64,000 nucleotides of DNA, from NCBI RefSeq assembly GCF_030123325.1, contig NZ_CP126106.1, positions 5,525,001-5,589,000 on the forward strand, in the 5' to 3' direction. This DNA comes from Peribacillus simplex (GTDB lineage: Bacteria; Bacillota; Bacilli; Bacillales; DSM-1321). The notes under the pieces are model-generated. The model was not told the origin of the DNA. It saw only the letters and a list, made by a program, of their open reading frames with translations, and ran no database searches. Both the position numbers and the translations under genes were made by a program. This document shows, piece after piece, positions 24,159 to 32,398 of this stretch (the first letter of the stretch is position 1; every line of letters starts with the position of its first letter).

Positions 24159-25784
24159 ATGGAGCGGGAGTTGTTGTTAGTTGGGGAGCGGCTGGCGGAA
24201 TTTTTGGAGGCCGGGGATCCGGAAGATTCGGATGTGGTGAATCAAGGGCTCCAGTTATACCGTCAGGGGCTCGTTGATATTAAAGAGGAAGCGGTGGATA
24301 CGATTGGGGCCGAAGTACAGGATGGGACACGCTTTAAGGCCAGGCTGAATCTGCTCTTCCCTCAGGATGGAAGCTGTACATGTGATTCAAGGTTCATATG
24401 CCGGCATCAAATGGCCGTTTTCTTTTCTGCATATTCTGAACACGCTAGTGTTTCCGAATGGCTGAGCGAATGGAAAGCACCAAAAAACACCTCAACTGCC
24501 CAAGCACTGCAGCAAGTTAAACGGGCAAGTGAATTACTTAAACAGACGGCGGGGAATTCCATCGTCTTAGATAAAAGCTACCCATCATGGAAGCAATTCG
24601 TCAATGATGCCTTTGCGGAACATGTCGAGCCTCATATAGGCGAGGCTACTTATATGATTGAAAACCATATACAAACTTACTTTAAACGCCTTAGCTCAAA
24701 AGCTCCAATGGAAAGGGAATGGAAGTTACTTTATCATTTCGTTACGCAATTTTGCACGATGCAGCAGACACTGAGAATGATTCAGCTGCATAAAAGTGAG
24801 ACGCAAACGATCAGGGTCTTTTATGCACTTGCCGTCGACCTGGCAGAAGAGCTGCATGAATCGGTACAGCCGCTTAGCAGGCAAGCGAGGCCCTTCGCCT
24901 TTGATCCCTTCGTTTTCAGCATCAAGGAAGATGTAGCTAAACTACTGGATGGAGGAGAAGGCCTGGAATACGAAAAGATCGACCTCTACCGGGAGATATG
25001 GAGCTACTTATTCTCCAATTCCTCATGGCGTAAAGAGGAACTGGAACGAATCAATAAAGTACTTCCCGACAAATATATGGGGACCACCGAGCGGACGTCC
25101 TATTCCCTCGCAGCCATTCACCTATCCCTTTTGGAGAGCCATGATAAACAAGCGATTGAGCTTCTTCATGAATTGAAGAAGGAAGCCTGTCCATACATTT
25201 TTTATTGGCTGAATCTCCTGGCTGAATCTGACAACCGATCACGTGCCATCCCTTTCATTGAATTCATCAATAATAATGTCCAGGAATTCCTTGCCGGTTT
25301 ATCCGATTATTATAAACGGGTAGATTTCGTCCGAACGTTCACGACTTTAATTAACAGTTGCTGTTATAAATTGAAACGGACCGATTTGCTTGAGAAATTT
25401 TACAGGGCCACCCTTCCGCACAGCTATTGGAACTATGCAAATTTCCTTTTTGAACAGGGACAATATAAAAAATGGGTGGAGATGCATATTTACTCAGAAA
25501 TCAGCATTGACTTAATCAGCAGTGAATCCATCAAAGAAGTGGTCTCAAAAGAACCGGAACTAATCCTGCCACTTTATTATCATGCGGTCCAGGAAAAGGT
25601 TTCTTTGAAAAACCGGCCTGCTTATAAGCAAGCTGTCCGTTATTTGAAAAGGATGCGCACCATTTATAAAAAGAGCAAAAAGGAAGACGTATTCGATCGT
25701 TATATACTTTATGTAGCAGATTCAACCAAACGGCTTCGCGCTTTCCAAGAAGAACTAAAAAGGGGTAAGCTTATCGATGTTTAA
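24159..25784 (+). CDS. SWIM zinc-finger protein (YwqB-like)
   Basis: 541 residues from the ATG with aaggaggag directly upstream; a longer frame from TTG 24138 runs through that ribosome site and is rejected. The SWIM motif CxC...CxH reads CTCDSRFICRH near residues 72-82, a zinc-binding DNA or protein interaction module. The remainder is mostly helical and without a motif known to me. It overlaps the following SNF2 helicase gene by 8 bases, as ywqB/ywqA pair in B. subtilis, so the two products probably act together on DNA. Role of the pair is not established by the sequence. Confidence 0.82.
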   Translation: MERELLLVGERLAEFLEAGDPEDSDVVNQGLQLYRQGLVDIKEEAVDTIGAEVQDGTRFKARLNLLFPQDGSCTCDSRFICRHQMAVFFSAYSEHASVSEWLSEWKAPKNTSTAQALQQVKRASELLKQTAGNSIVLDKSYPSWKQFVNDAFAEHVEPHIGEATYMIENHIQTYFKRLSSKAPMEREWKLLYHFVTQFCTMQQTLRMIQLHKSETQTIRVFYALAVDLAEELHESVQPLSRQARPFAFDPFVFSIKEDVAKLLDGGEGLEYEKIDLYREIWSYLFSNSSWRKEELERINKVLPDKYMGTTERTSYSLAAIHLSLLESHDKQAIELLHELKKEACPYIFYWLNLLAESDNRSRAIPFIEFINNNVQEFLAGLSDYYKRVDFVRTFTTLINSCCYKLKRTDLLEKFYRATLPHSYWNYANFLFEQGQYKKWVEMHIYSEISIDLISSESIKEVVSKEPELILPLYYHAVQEKVSLKNRPAYKQAVRYLKRMRTIYKKSKKEDVFDRYILYVADSTKRLRAFQEELKRGKLIDV

Positions 25785-28749
25785 TCCAGGGAAATTAAAA
25801 ATCAAAATAGCGGCTCTCGAAAACGGAACTTACGCCCTTGGTGTCGTCAATGAAGAGAATACCTTCCTCACTACGAATTATATACGCAGGCTGTTATTCA
25901 ACTGGGATGACGCAAGCTTTTATGGTACTAAAATGACTACTGATATAGTGGATGGAAATCAAGTATTCATTCTTGACGCTTGGGGACTTCTCAACTGTTT
26001 TGCTAGGGAAAGCTTTAACTCCTTCATAGAATGGGAATGGTCCGAGTTATCCTCCCTTTGCCTGTCAGCAGCGCCCGTTCTTCATGAATCCATTGAAGCG
26101 GGAATCCCCGTACCGGATTTCACTAATCTTCAGTCGGACTCCATCGGCTGGAGGCTGCCGGAAGAAGTGGAAGAGGAATTCGTCCCTTCCTTTTGGGAAG
26201 AAGAAATATCTTTGGATCTCCCTTCACCTGAAATGGAAACCAACCGTACTTTTATCGAAAAGTGGTATAACGGTGCCGCTAATATGTATTTAAAAAACTA
26301 TTCACCCATGCAGCATAAATGGAGCGAAGCTGTTGGGGCATTAAAGGATACACGACTTTCTCCCGAAGAATTGCAGGCCTTTTTTGACAAAGATAGCTGG
26401 CAGGAATGGCTCGGTACCCTGCCCGATCCCAAGCCATTCACTATAGGTCTCCGTTTAACTGAGCCTCCTGATGGCAATGGGCCTTGGATACTCGATGTTA
26501 CCCTTCGTTCAAAAAGGGATGAGAATATCATTGAAACATATACAGGAAAAAAACTGCCGCGCGGCTGGAATAAGTATGCAAGTGAAGTGGTGCGTGCTAC
26601 GAAACGCTGGCAACTCGTCGTGCCATGGCTCGGGGAGAATGGCCGCCTGAAAAGGGAGATTTCGGAAACGGATGCATGGGAGTTCTTGACCGACGCAAGC
26701 GAAAAGCTCCTGTTTCTTGGCGTCGAAATTCTCCTTCCATCGTGGTGGCTTGCCTTGAAAGAGTCCTCATTGAAGGTCAAGGCGAAAGTGAAGAGCCAAT
26801 CGAACCGCGGCCCGTCTTATGTCGGGTTAAAAGCTTTAATGGACTTTGATTGGCGGTTCTCATTAAATGGCAAAGAGCTCACCGAGGCGGAGTTCGAGGA
26901 GCTCGTCAATGAAAAAAGGCGGCTTGTCTTCATTCGCGGCCAATGGGTCAAGCTTGATCCAGCTTTCATTAAACAAATTCAGGAGCTGATGGAAACAGCT
27001 AATGAAAAAGGAATCCAATTGACTGACTTACTGCAGCAGGAACTGTTGAATGGCGTAAATGAAGATGGCGGTGACGATTCTGAAAACGGCGAAATGCTAC
27101 GGATTCAATTTGAATTGAACCAGGAGCTCCGTAAAATGGTTGGAAGACTCCGGGAAACCAAAAACATATCCATCCTGCCCGTCCCTAATGCACTTCAAGG
27201 TGATTTACGCCCCTATCAAAAACTGGGCATGAGCTGGCTCCTTTTTTTAAGGGAGCATGGTTTTGGTGCTTGTCTAGCCGACGATATGGGACTTGGAAAA
27301 ACCGTCCAGATGATTGCCTACCTACTTCATGTGAAAGGCAAAGAAGGAGCCGGTAAAGAGCTCCCCACTGCCCCCAGGGACGAACAGAAAAGTGAACCGA
27401 TCATCGTCGAAGAGGATAGCAGCGCAGAGAGCAGTGATGAGGCTGAGGTCATTGCCACTGCCCCCGAATCCGTCTCTGTACAATCGGCGCTCATCGTCTG
27501 CCCGACATCAGTTCTAGGCAACTGGCAAAAGGAATTGGAAAAATTCGCACCATCACTTAAAGTTCACCTTCATTACGGATCGAATCGTGCTAAAGGTGAA
27601 GCATTTACTAAACTGGCAGCCGATCATGATATTGTCTTAACATCATATGGACTGACCCACCAAGATGTGGCTGAACTGACCACCATCCATTGGAGCAGCG
27701 TTATCCTTGATGAAGCACAAAACATCAAGAATGCCCAAACAAAACAATCCAAAGCGGTCCGCAAGCTAAACGGCAGACATCATATCGCCTTATCGGGTAC
27801 ACCGATGGAAAACCGTTTAAGTGAGCTGTGGGCGATTTTCGACTTCATCAACAAAGGTTACCTCGGAACGCTAGGTCAGTTTCAGGAAAAATATGTGGCG
27901 ACCATTGAGCGTGATGAACAGAAAGATAAAATTAAAGAATTGCAGCGTTTGATACAGCCCTTCTTGCTTCGCCGTACAAAACGCGATAAAGAAGTCGCTC
28001 TTAATCTTCCGGATAAGCAAGAACAAAAGGAATTCGTACCGCTTACCACCGAGCAAGCATCGTTGTATGAACAACTGATAAAAGATACATTCACTGATAT
28101 CGAACAACTGTCTGCCTTTGAAAGAAAAGGCATCATACTCCAGATGCTGAATAAGCTCAAGCAGCTTTGCAATCATCCAGCTCTTTACTTAAAAGAGACG
28201 GAAAAGGAAAACATCATGAAGGCCCCTAACCGATCAGGCAAACTCGAGAAGCTGACCGAGCTTATCGATGCTGTCCGCGAACAGGATGAAAGCTGTCTCA
28301 TTTTCACGCAATATATCGGGATGGGCAATATGATTAAAGAATTGCTGGAAAAAAGATATGGCTTTGAAGTGCCATTCCTGAACGGGAGTGCAAACAAGAA
28401 GCAGCGTGATGAAATGATCACCCGATTCCAAGATGGGGAATTCCCCATCTTCATACTCTCGTTGAAAGCAGGCGGCACTGGACTTAATCTTACAGAAGCG
28501 AACCACGTGATTCACTATGATCGCTGGTGGAATCCAGCTGTTGAAAATCAAGCCACCGACCGTGCTTACCGAATTGGACAACAGCGTTTCGTTCACGTTC
28601 ATAAGCTAATCTGCACAGGGACCCTGGAAGAAAAAATAGACCAGATGCTTGATAAAAAGCAAGCCCTGAACGACGAGATCATCAGCAGTGACAACTGGAT
28701 CACCGAACTTTCCACAGAGGAAATCAAGGACTTGGTCGCTCTTCAATAA
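25777..28749 (+). CDS. SNF2-family DNA translocase/helicase (YwqA-like)
   Basis: 990 residues. The N-terminal 470 residues match the bacterial SNF2-associated region in layout. The motor domain has Walker A ADDMGLGKTVQ near 505, LIVCPTSVLGNW, Walker B DEAQNIKN near 645, SGTPMENRLSELW, and in the second lobe LKAGGTGLNL, HYDRWWNPAVENQATDRAYRIGQ. SNF2 enzymes translocate on duplex DNA and remodel protein-DNA complexes. An acidic insert of about 50 residues (DEQKSEPIIVEEDSSAESSDEAE) sits between motifs I and Ia, which may explain why it is longer than B. subtilis YwqA (about 920). Translationally coupled to the SWIM gene. Followed by a strong terminator. Confidence 0.9.
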   Translation: MFNPGKLKIKIAALENGTYALGVVNEENTFLTTNYIRRLLFNWDDASFYGTKMTTDIVDGNQVFILDAWGLLNCFARESFNSFIEWEWSELSSLCLSAAPVLHESIEAGIPVPDFTNLQSDSIGWRLPEEVEEEFVPSFWEEEISLDLPSPEMETNRTFIEKWYNGAANMYLKNYSPMQHKWSEAVGALKDTRLSPEELQAFFDKDSWQEWLGTLPDPKPFTIGLRLTEPPDGNGPWILDVTLRSKRDENIIETYTGKKLPRGWNKYASEVVRATKRWQLVVPWLGENGRLKREISETDAWEFLTDASEKLLFLGVEILLPSWWLALKESSLKVKAKVKSQSNRGPSYVGLKALMDFDWRFSLNGKELTEAEFEELVNEKRRLVFIRGQWVKLDPAFIKQIQELMETANEKGIQLTDLLQQELLNGVNEDGGDDSENGEMLRIQFELNQELRKMVGRLRETKNISILPVPNALQGDLRPYQKLGMSWLLFLREHGFGACLADDMGLGKTVQMIAYLLHVKGKEGAGKELPTAPRDEQKSEPIIVEEDSSAESSDEAEVIATAPESVSVQSALIVCPTSVLGNWQKELEKFAPSLKVHLHYGSNRAKGEAFTKLAADHDIVLTSYGLTHQDVAELTTIHWSSVILDEAQNIKNAQTKQSKAVRKLNGRHHIALSGTPMENRLSELWAIFDFINKGYLGTLGQFQEKYVATIERDEQKDKIKELQRLIQPFLLRRTKRDKEVALNLPDKQEQKEFVPLTTEQASLYEQLIKDTFTDIEQLSAFERKGIILQMLNKLKQLCNHPALYLKETEKENIMKAPNRSGKLEKLTELIDAVREQDESCLIFTQYIGMGNMIKELLEKRYGFEVPFLNGSANKKQRDEMITRFQDGEFPIFILSLKAGGTGLNLTEANHVIHYDRWWNPAVENQATDRAYRIGQQRFVHVHKLICTGTLEEKIDQMLDKKQALNDEIISSDNWITELSTEEIKDLVALQ

Positions 28750-28802
28750 CCCGCTCTCACGATATGTAGATGAATGAGGGCAGGTAGTCAGCTTATCAGG
28801 AC

Positions 28803-28847
28803 AAAAAAAGGGAGAATGCATATATGATATGCATTCCCCTTTTTTTA
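28803..28847. terminator. Bidirectional terminator between the helicase and the exporter
   Basis: GAATGCATAT / ATATGCATTC stem flanked by GGG/CCC, with seven A before and seven T after, so it serves both convergent genes. Confidence 0.92.
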
Positions 28848-28917
28848 TAAATAAGCGTCCTGTAAATTTTCAACCCTTGAATGCCTGGCATGGTCTAGTT
28901 TGATACGTTTATCTGAT

Positions 28918-29526
28918 TCAAAAAAGCGATTTCACCATATAGAGAGCTGTGATCCAAATGATGATTGCAGAAATTTTATTTAATATTCCAAGGAATTTTC
29001 CGGATGTATCAACCTTTTTCAGCAATCGCCCCGCAAGACATAATCCATGGAACCAGCACCATGACACAAAGATGCACGTTATGGTGAATATCATTTTATC
29101 TTTCCCAGAATAAACTAGTGAGCTCGAACCGATTACACCTATCGTATCCAGGATTGCATGCGGGTTCAGTAATGAGACTGATAGAGTAAACACAATTTGC
29201 TTTTTGGTCGACATCTGCATGGATTGGGCACCTGACTGTGAATTAGATTTGGCAAACCAAATCTGAAAACCCATATACAATAAAAATATAACTCCGATTA
29301 TGATCAATGTAAGGCGCAACCAATCGTATTGCATGACAACCAACGAAACACCTAAAATGGCCAGCAGAATGAGCATTGTATCACAAATTGCAGCTGTGAT
29401 CGTGGCTGGCAACGCTTTTTTTATTGTAGGTTGGATTGCTCCTTGATTAAAAATGAATACATTTTGCACTCCCAACGGAAGTATCAGGCCTAATGCCAAT
29501 AATAATCCATGAAAAAATGGCCCCAT
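28918..29526 (-). CDS. LysE/ArgO-type amino acid exporter
   Basis: 202 residues from MGPFFHGLLLALGL, preceded by gaagggaggggg; the upstream frame to 29583 is not needed. Six membrane helices. Family signature near the N-terminus: LGLILPLGVQNVFIFNQG, with the later SLLNPHAILDTIGVIG typical of LysE/ArgO exporters for basic amino acids. It is divergent from a MocR-type regulator, the classic layout of an exporter and its control gene; a palindrome between them is the likely operator. Substrate (Lys, Arg or another amino acid) is not readable. Confidence 0.85.
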   Translation of the reverse strand: MGPFFHGLLLALGLILPLGVQNVFIFNQGAIQPTIKKALPATITAAICDTMLILLAILGVSLVVMQYDWLRLTLIIIGVIFLLYMGFQIWFAKSNSQSGAQSMQMSTKKQIVFTLSVSLLNPHAILDTIGVIGSSSLVYSGKDKMIFTITCIFVSWCWFHGLCLAGRLLKKVDTSGKFLGILNKISAIIIWITALYMVKSLF

Positions 29527-29585
29527 ACGAATACCCCCTCCCTTCATATTCAGTATAATGAAAACAACAAAGGAATTGACCATCC

Positions 29586-29619
29586 AATTGGTTGGTTTTC
29601 AAACCAACCAATTTATAAT
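29586..29619 (+). promoter_or_regulatory. Perfect palindromic operator and promoter between exporter and MocR gene
   Basis: AATTGGTTGGTTT-tc-AAACCAACCAATT, a 13+13 bp perfect dyad, immediately followed by TATAAT (29614-29619). A -35 TTGGTT (29592-29597) lies within the dyad at 16-base spacing, so binding would directly govern the MocR promoter. Each arm contains a repeated TTGG step. Confidence 0.65.
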
Positions 29620-29649
29620 GAATATAGAACATGAAAGGAGTGGTTTCGC

Positions 29650-31095
29650 ATGTTTATCGAATGGAGACCAAACCGGGCTTCCGACCAATCACTTCACCAA
29701 CAAATAGTAGATTGGGTCAAACAACAAATTACACGAGGGGAATGGCCGGTTGGTACTAAGCTTCCATCACAACGCTCATTGGCCGAATCATTTGGTGTAA
29801 ACCGAAGTACCCTCATCACGGCCATAGATGAGTTGATTGCAGACGGATTATTGGAAACTAAGATGGGGTCCGGCACATTCGTTTCAAATAATACTTGGAA
29901 TGTGCTCGTCTCCAGCAAACAGCCTGACTGGAAAAACTATGTCCGGAACGGCCTTCATGAACCTAATTTAAAAACGATTCAGGACATTAATCAATATGAA
30001 ACGGACACCGCCATCATCAGATTGGGCACGGGCGAACTATCTCCGGCTCTATTGCCTACAAAACAAATCGAAAAGACGTTGCGATCCACTTCTTTTGATG
30101 CCCACTCATTAGGTTATTCCGAGCCCAAGGGTGATAAGAGACTTCGCCAATGTATAAGTGTTTATTTAGAAACAAAAGGGATCGACGCAAGTCCCAGCTC
30201 CCTCATGGTCGTTTCTGGCGGGCTTCAGGCACTCCAGTTGATTTCAGTTGGTTTACTTCAAAAGGGATCGTTGATATTACATGAATCCCCTTCCTATTTA
30301 AATTCCGTTCACCCATTTCAATCTGCTGGGATGCAATTGGTAGGTTTATCAATACAAGGCAGGGAAAGTATTCCGACACAAATAAAGCGCATCAATGGAA
30401 GGAAGAAAGCGTCACTGTTTTATACAGTTCCAACGTTCAACAATCCAACAAATACTACATGGACAAAAGAAGAAAGACTAAACCTCCTATCACTTTGCAA
30501 AAAAGAACAGATCCCGATTATTGAAGATGACGTATATAGTGATTTGTGGTTTGAAAGGGAACCACCGCCGCCTTTAAAATCCCTTGATGCAGATGGCCTT
30601 GTATTGCACATTGGCAGCATGTCCAAAACATTGAGCCCCGGATTGCGTATCGGATGGATTGCTGGCCCGATAACTGTGATTGAACGTTTAGCGGACATTA
30701 AAATGCAAATGGATTACGGTTCCAGTGCACTTTCCCAACACCTTGTGGCAGAGTGGTTAGCAAATGGTCAGTATTCAAGGCATTTAGAGTGGCTAAGGCA
30801 TGAGTTGATAGATCGCAGGGATTTTACATTAACCCTTCTCGATCAATACTTTAAGGGACTGGCTGAATGGCAAATACCTAAAGGCGGTTTTTATATATGG
30901 TTAAAATTGTGTAAACCCATCGTGAATCCAAACCTTTTCAAGCAAGCGATAAAGGAGAACATACTTCTTAATCCGGGATACATATACGAACCAAATAACC
31001 ATACACATATACGGCTTTCCTATTCATACGCCTCGGAGGATCAATTGGCTTATGGCATCCAAACCCTTTCGAAGATCATTCGGCGGATGGTTTGA
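29650..31095 (+). CDS. MocR-family regulator: GntR-type HTH fused to an aminotransferase-like domain
   Basis: 481 residues with gaaaggagtgg upstream. Residues 10-78 are a GntR winged helix (LHQQIVDWVKQQITRGEWPVGTKLPSQRSLAESFGVNRSTLITA). About 110-480 are a fold-type I PLP domain with AYSEPKGD-like LGYSEPKGDKRLR, VVSGGLQAL, IIEDDVYSDLWF and the PLP lysine in HIGSMSKTLSPGLRIGW. MocR proteins sense PLP-amino acid adducts and usually control one adjacent gene, here the LysE-type exporter. A GC-rich hairpin GGAGCTGCC/GGCAGCTCC at 31130-31149 follows but lacks a T run. Ligand is inference. Confidence 0.9.
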   Translation: MFIEWRPNRASDQSLHQQIVDWVKQQITRGEWPVGTKLPSQRSLAESFGVNRSTLITAIDELIADGLLETKMGSGTFVSNNTWNVLVSSKQPDWKNYVRNGLHEPNLKTIQDINQYETDTAIIRLGTGELSPALLPTKQIEKTLRSTSFDAHSLGYSEPKGDKRLRQCISVYLETKGIDASPSSLMVVSGGLQALQLISVGLLQKGSLILHESPSYLNSVHPFQSAGMQLVGLSIQGRESIPTQIKRINGRKKASLFYTVPTFNNPTNTTWTKEERLNLLSLCKKEQIPIIEDDVYSDLWFEREPPPPLKSLDADGLVLHIGSMSKTLSPGLRIGWIAGPITVIERLADIKMQMDYGSSALSQHLVAEWLANGQYSRHLEWLRHELIDRRDFTLTLLDQYFKGLAEWQIPKGGFYIWLKLCKPIVNPNLFKQAIKENILLNPGYIYEPNNHTHIRLSYSYASEDQLAYGIQTLSKIIRRMV

Positions 31096-31223
31096 CGCTT
31101 TGAAGGATAGGAGACGCTCATCATGTCGAGGAGCTGCCGTGGCAGCTCCATTCCTATTAAGTAAAGTATCTTATTCGTACGTTCCTCATACCCTACAATG
31201 TCCTGCAGCTCCAGAAGAAGATA

Positions 31224-31640
31224 TCAAGGGCTAGCAGCTTTCATTTTTACGTTCCGCCCTTTTTGCTGGATGATGAAAAAAGAATGGTGATAGCCATGAT
31301 TGATCATGATATGGTCAAGGATTGCAATAAGCGCCTCACCCTTATTAGGCTGAAATGTCCCTGAACTTTCCTCAATGATGATTTTTTCTTGGTGGGGATC
31401 ATAATTAATGGTTGTTTTAGCACCTCTTTCAAAGAAAGAAAGGGTTACCTCCTTACATAGAGGAAAGTCCTGATAAGGGGAATCGGAGCGGGGAGCCTTT
31501 TCAAAGGGAGAATGGACGTGCTGAAGTGCATCAAAGAAACTCGGTTTTGTAAGATATGACCTGTCGCTTCCTTTCCTTTCGAATTTCACTGTAATTCCAA
31601 GACTCCTTACTTTTTTACTGGATTTCTTCTTATATTTCAT
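31224..31640 (-). CDS. Hypothetical protein (138 residues)
   Basis: Start chosen at MKYKKKSSKK because AAGGAGGG stands seven bases upstream; the upstream frame to 31748 has no such signal. Very basic N-terminus (KYKKKSSKKVRSLGITVKFERKGSDR), then a mixed region with TLSFFERGAKTTINYD and KIIIEESSGTFQ, and a His-rich GYHHSFFIIQQKGRNVKMKAASP end. No signal peptide or membrane helix. Family not recognised. It stands alone, convergent with the MocR gene. Confidence 0.6.
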   Translation of the reverse strand: MKYKKKSSKKVRSLGITVKFERKGSDRSYLTKPSFFDALQHVHSPFEKAPRSDSPYQDFPLCKEVTLSFFERGAKTTINYDPHQEKIIIEESSGTFQPNKGEALIAILDHIMINHGYHHSFFIIQQKGRNVKMKAASP

Positions 31641-31835
31641 AGATACCCTCCTTTTTATAGATTCTTTATACCTAATTCTTTTATCCCATTCCAAATACCT
31701 GCCGGAAAATGAAATTACTTCCTCACTAATAGATTTACATATTTGCACGGTGAAAACACAGCAAACCGCTTCCTAAACAGCATGAAAGAATTCAGTCATC
31801 AAATCCATACTCGGGAAATCTTATTACACAAAGAC

Positions 31836-31857
31836 AGCCCTCTTGGAAAAGAGGGCT
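31836..31857. terminator. Hairpin, first copy
   Basis: AGCCCTCTT-ggaa-AAGAGGGCT; same stem as at 32369. No T run follows on the plus strand. Confidence 0.5.
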
Positions 31858-31917
31858 CAAACTGTAGACAAATATGAAGAAAGCGAGTTTGCCTGCAATT
31901 TTTTATTTAAAAAGTTC

Positions 31918-32037
31918 AGTTGATTTCAGAAATCCGCTCCCTTTCCGCCGACTGTCTGCCAAGCCTCCTCGGCGCAAGCGCCTGTGGTGTCTCGGCTAGC
32001 CAGTAATTCGGCAGGAGTGTCGCAAATTCCTTCAATT
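31918..32037 (-). repeat. GC-rich dispersed palindromic element, copy 1 (minus orientation)
   Basis: Read on the minus strand it shares with copy 2 the blocks ACTCCTGC, CAGGCGC...GCGCCGAGGAGGCT and GCGGAAAGxGAGxG in the same order. Ends are imperfect inverted repeats. Much richer in GC than its surroundings. I know this type of intergenic element as dispersed in Bacillaceae genomes. Confidence 0.7.
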
Positions 32038-32175
32038 TAATGAGGGTTTCATTCCATATTAAAAGGTATAAATTCATGAAGGATAACCAATTCTTCTTTT
32101 ATTTATCATTGTTCGGGGTAGTCCATTCCGAACCCCATTTTGTATGAAGAAAAGTGAGTTTCCCTATAGTCTTCA

Positions 32176-32307
32176 GTTGATTGGAACGGAAGGTACGAGA
32201 CTCCTGCTTAGAAAAGCGTGTCCAAGGGAGAACCCCGCAGGCGCAAAGAGCGCCGAGGAGGCTCCCGGACCGCCCGCGGAAAGCGAGTGCCCTACGTTCC
32301 AATCAAC
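32176..32307 (+). repeat. GC-rich dispersed palindromic element, copy 2, with perfect terminal inverted repeats
   Basis: 132 bases bounded by GTTGATTGGAACG and its exact inverse CGTTCCAATCAAC (13 bp). Inside are GGCGC-aaaga-GCGCC and GGGAG/CTCCC pairings, so the transcript would fold into a long cruciform-like structure. MITE- or REP-like; no transposase nearby. Confidence 0.8.
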
Positions 32308-32368
32308 GCTCGAATTGTACAAACCCTCAAAAAAACAGTAGGTAAAATCAATTATTTGTACAAACTGC

Positions 32369-32396
32369 AGCCCTCTTGGATAAGAGGGCTGTTTTT
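32369..32396 (+). terminator. Hairpin at the 3' end of the Vpr-like gene
   Basis: AGCCCTCTT-ggat-AAGAGGGCT then GTTTTT on the plus strand; it lies 9 bases beyond the stop of the minus-strand protease gene and may also end that transcript, although its minus-side tail is poor in T. Confidence 0.6.
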
Positions 32397-32398
32397 CA

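Larger units (their letters stand above)
31641..32398. other. Repeat-rich intergenic region
   Basis: About 760 bases with no convincing gene. It contains two related GC-rich elements in opposite orientation (31918-32037 and 32176-32307), framed at both ends by copies of the same hairpin AGCCCTCTT-loop-AAGAGGGCT (31836-31857 and 32369-32390), and a degraded terminator-like sequence at about 31868-31905. Short frames across the elements differ in every reading frame and are not credible genes. Confidence 0.75.
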
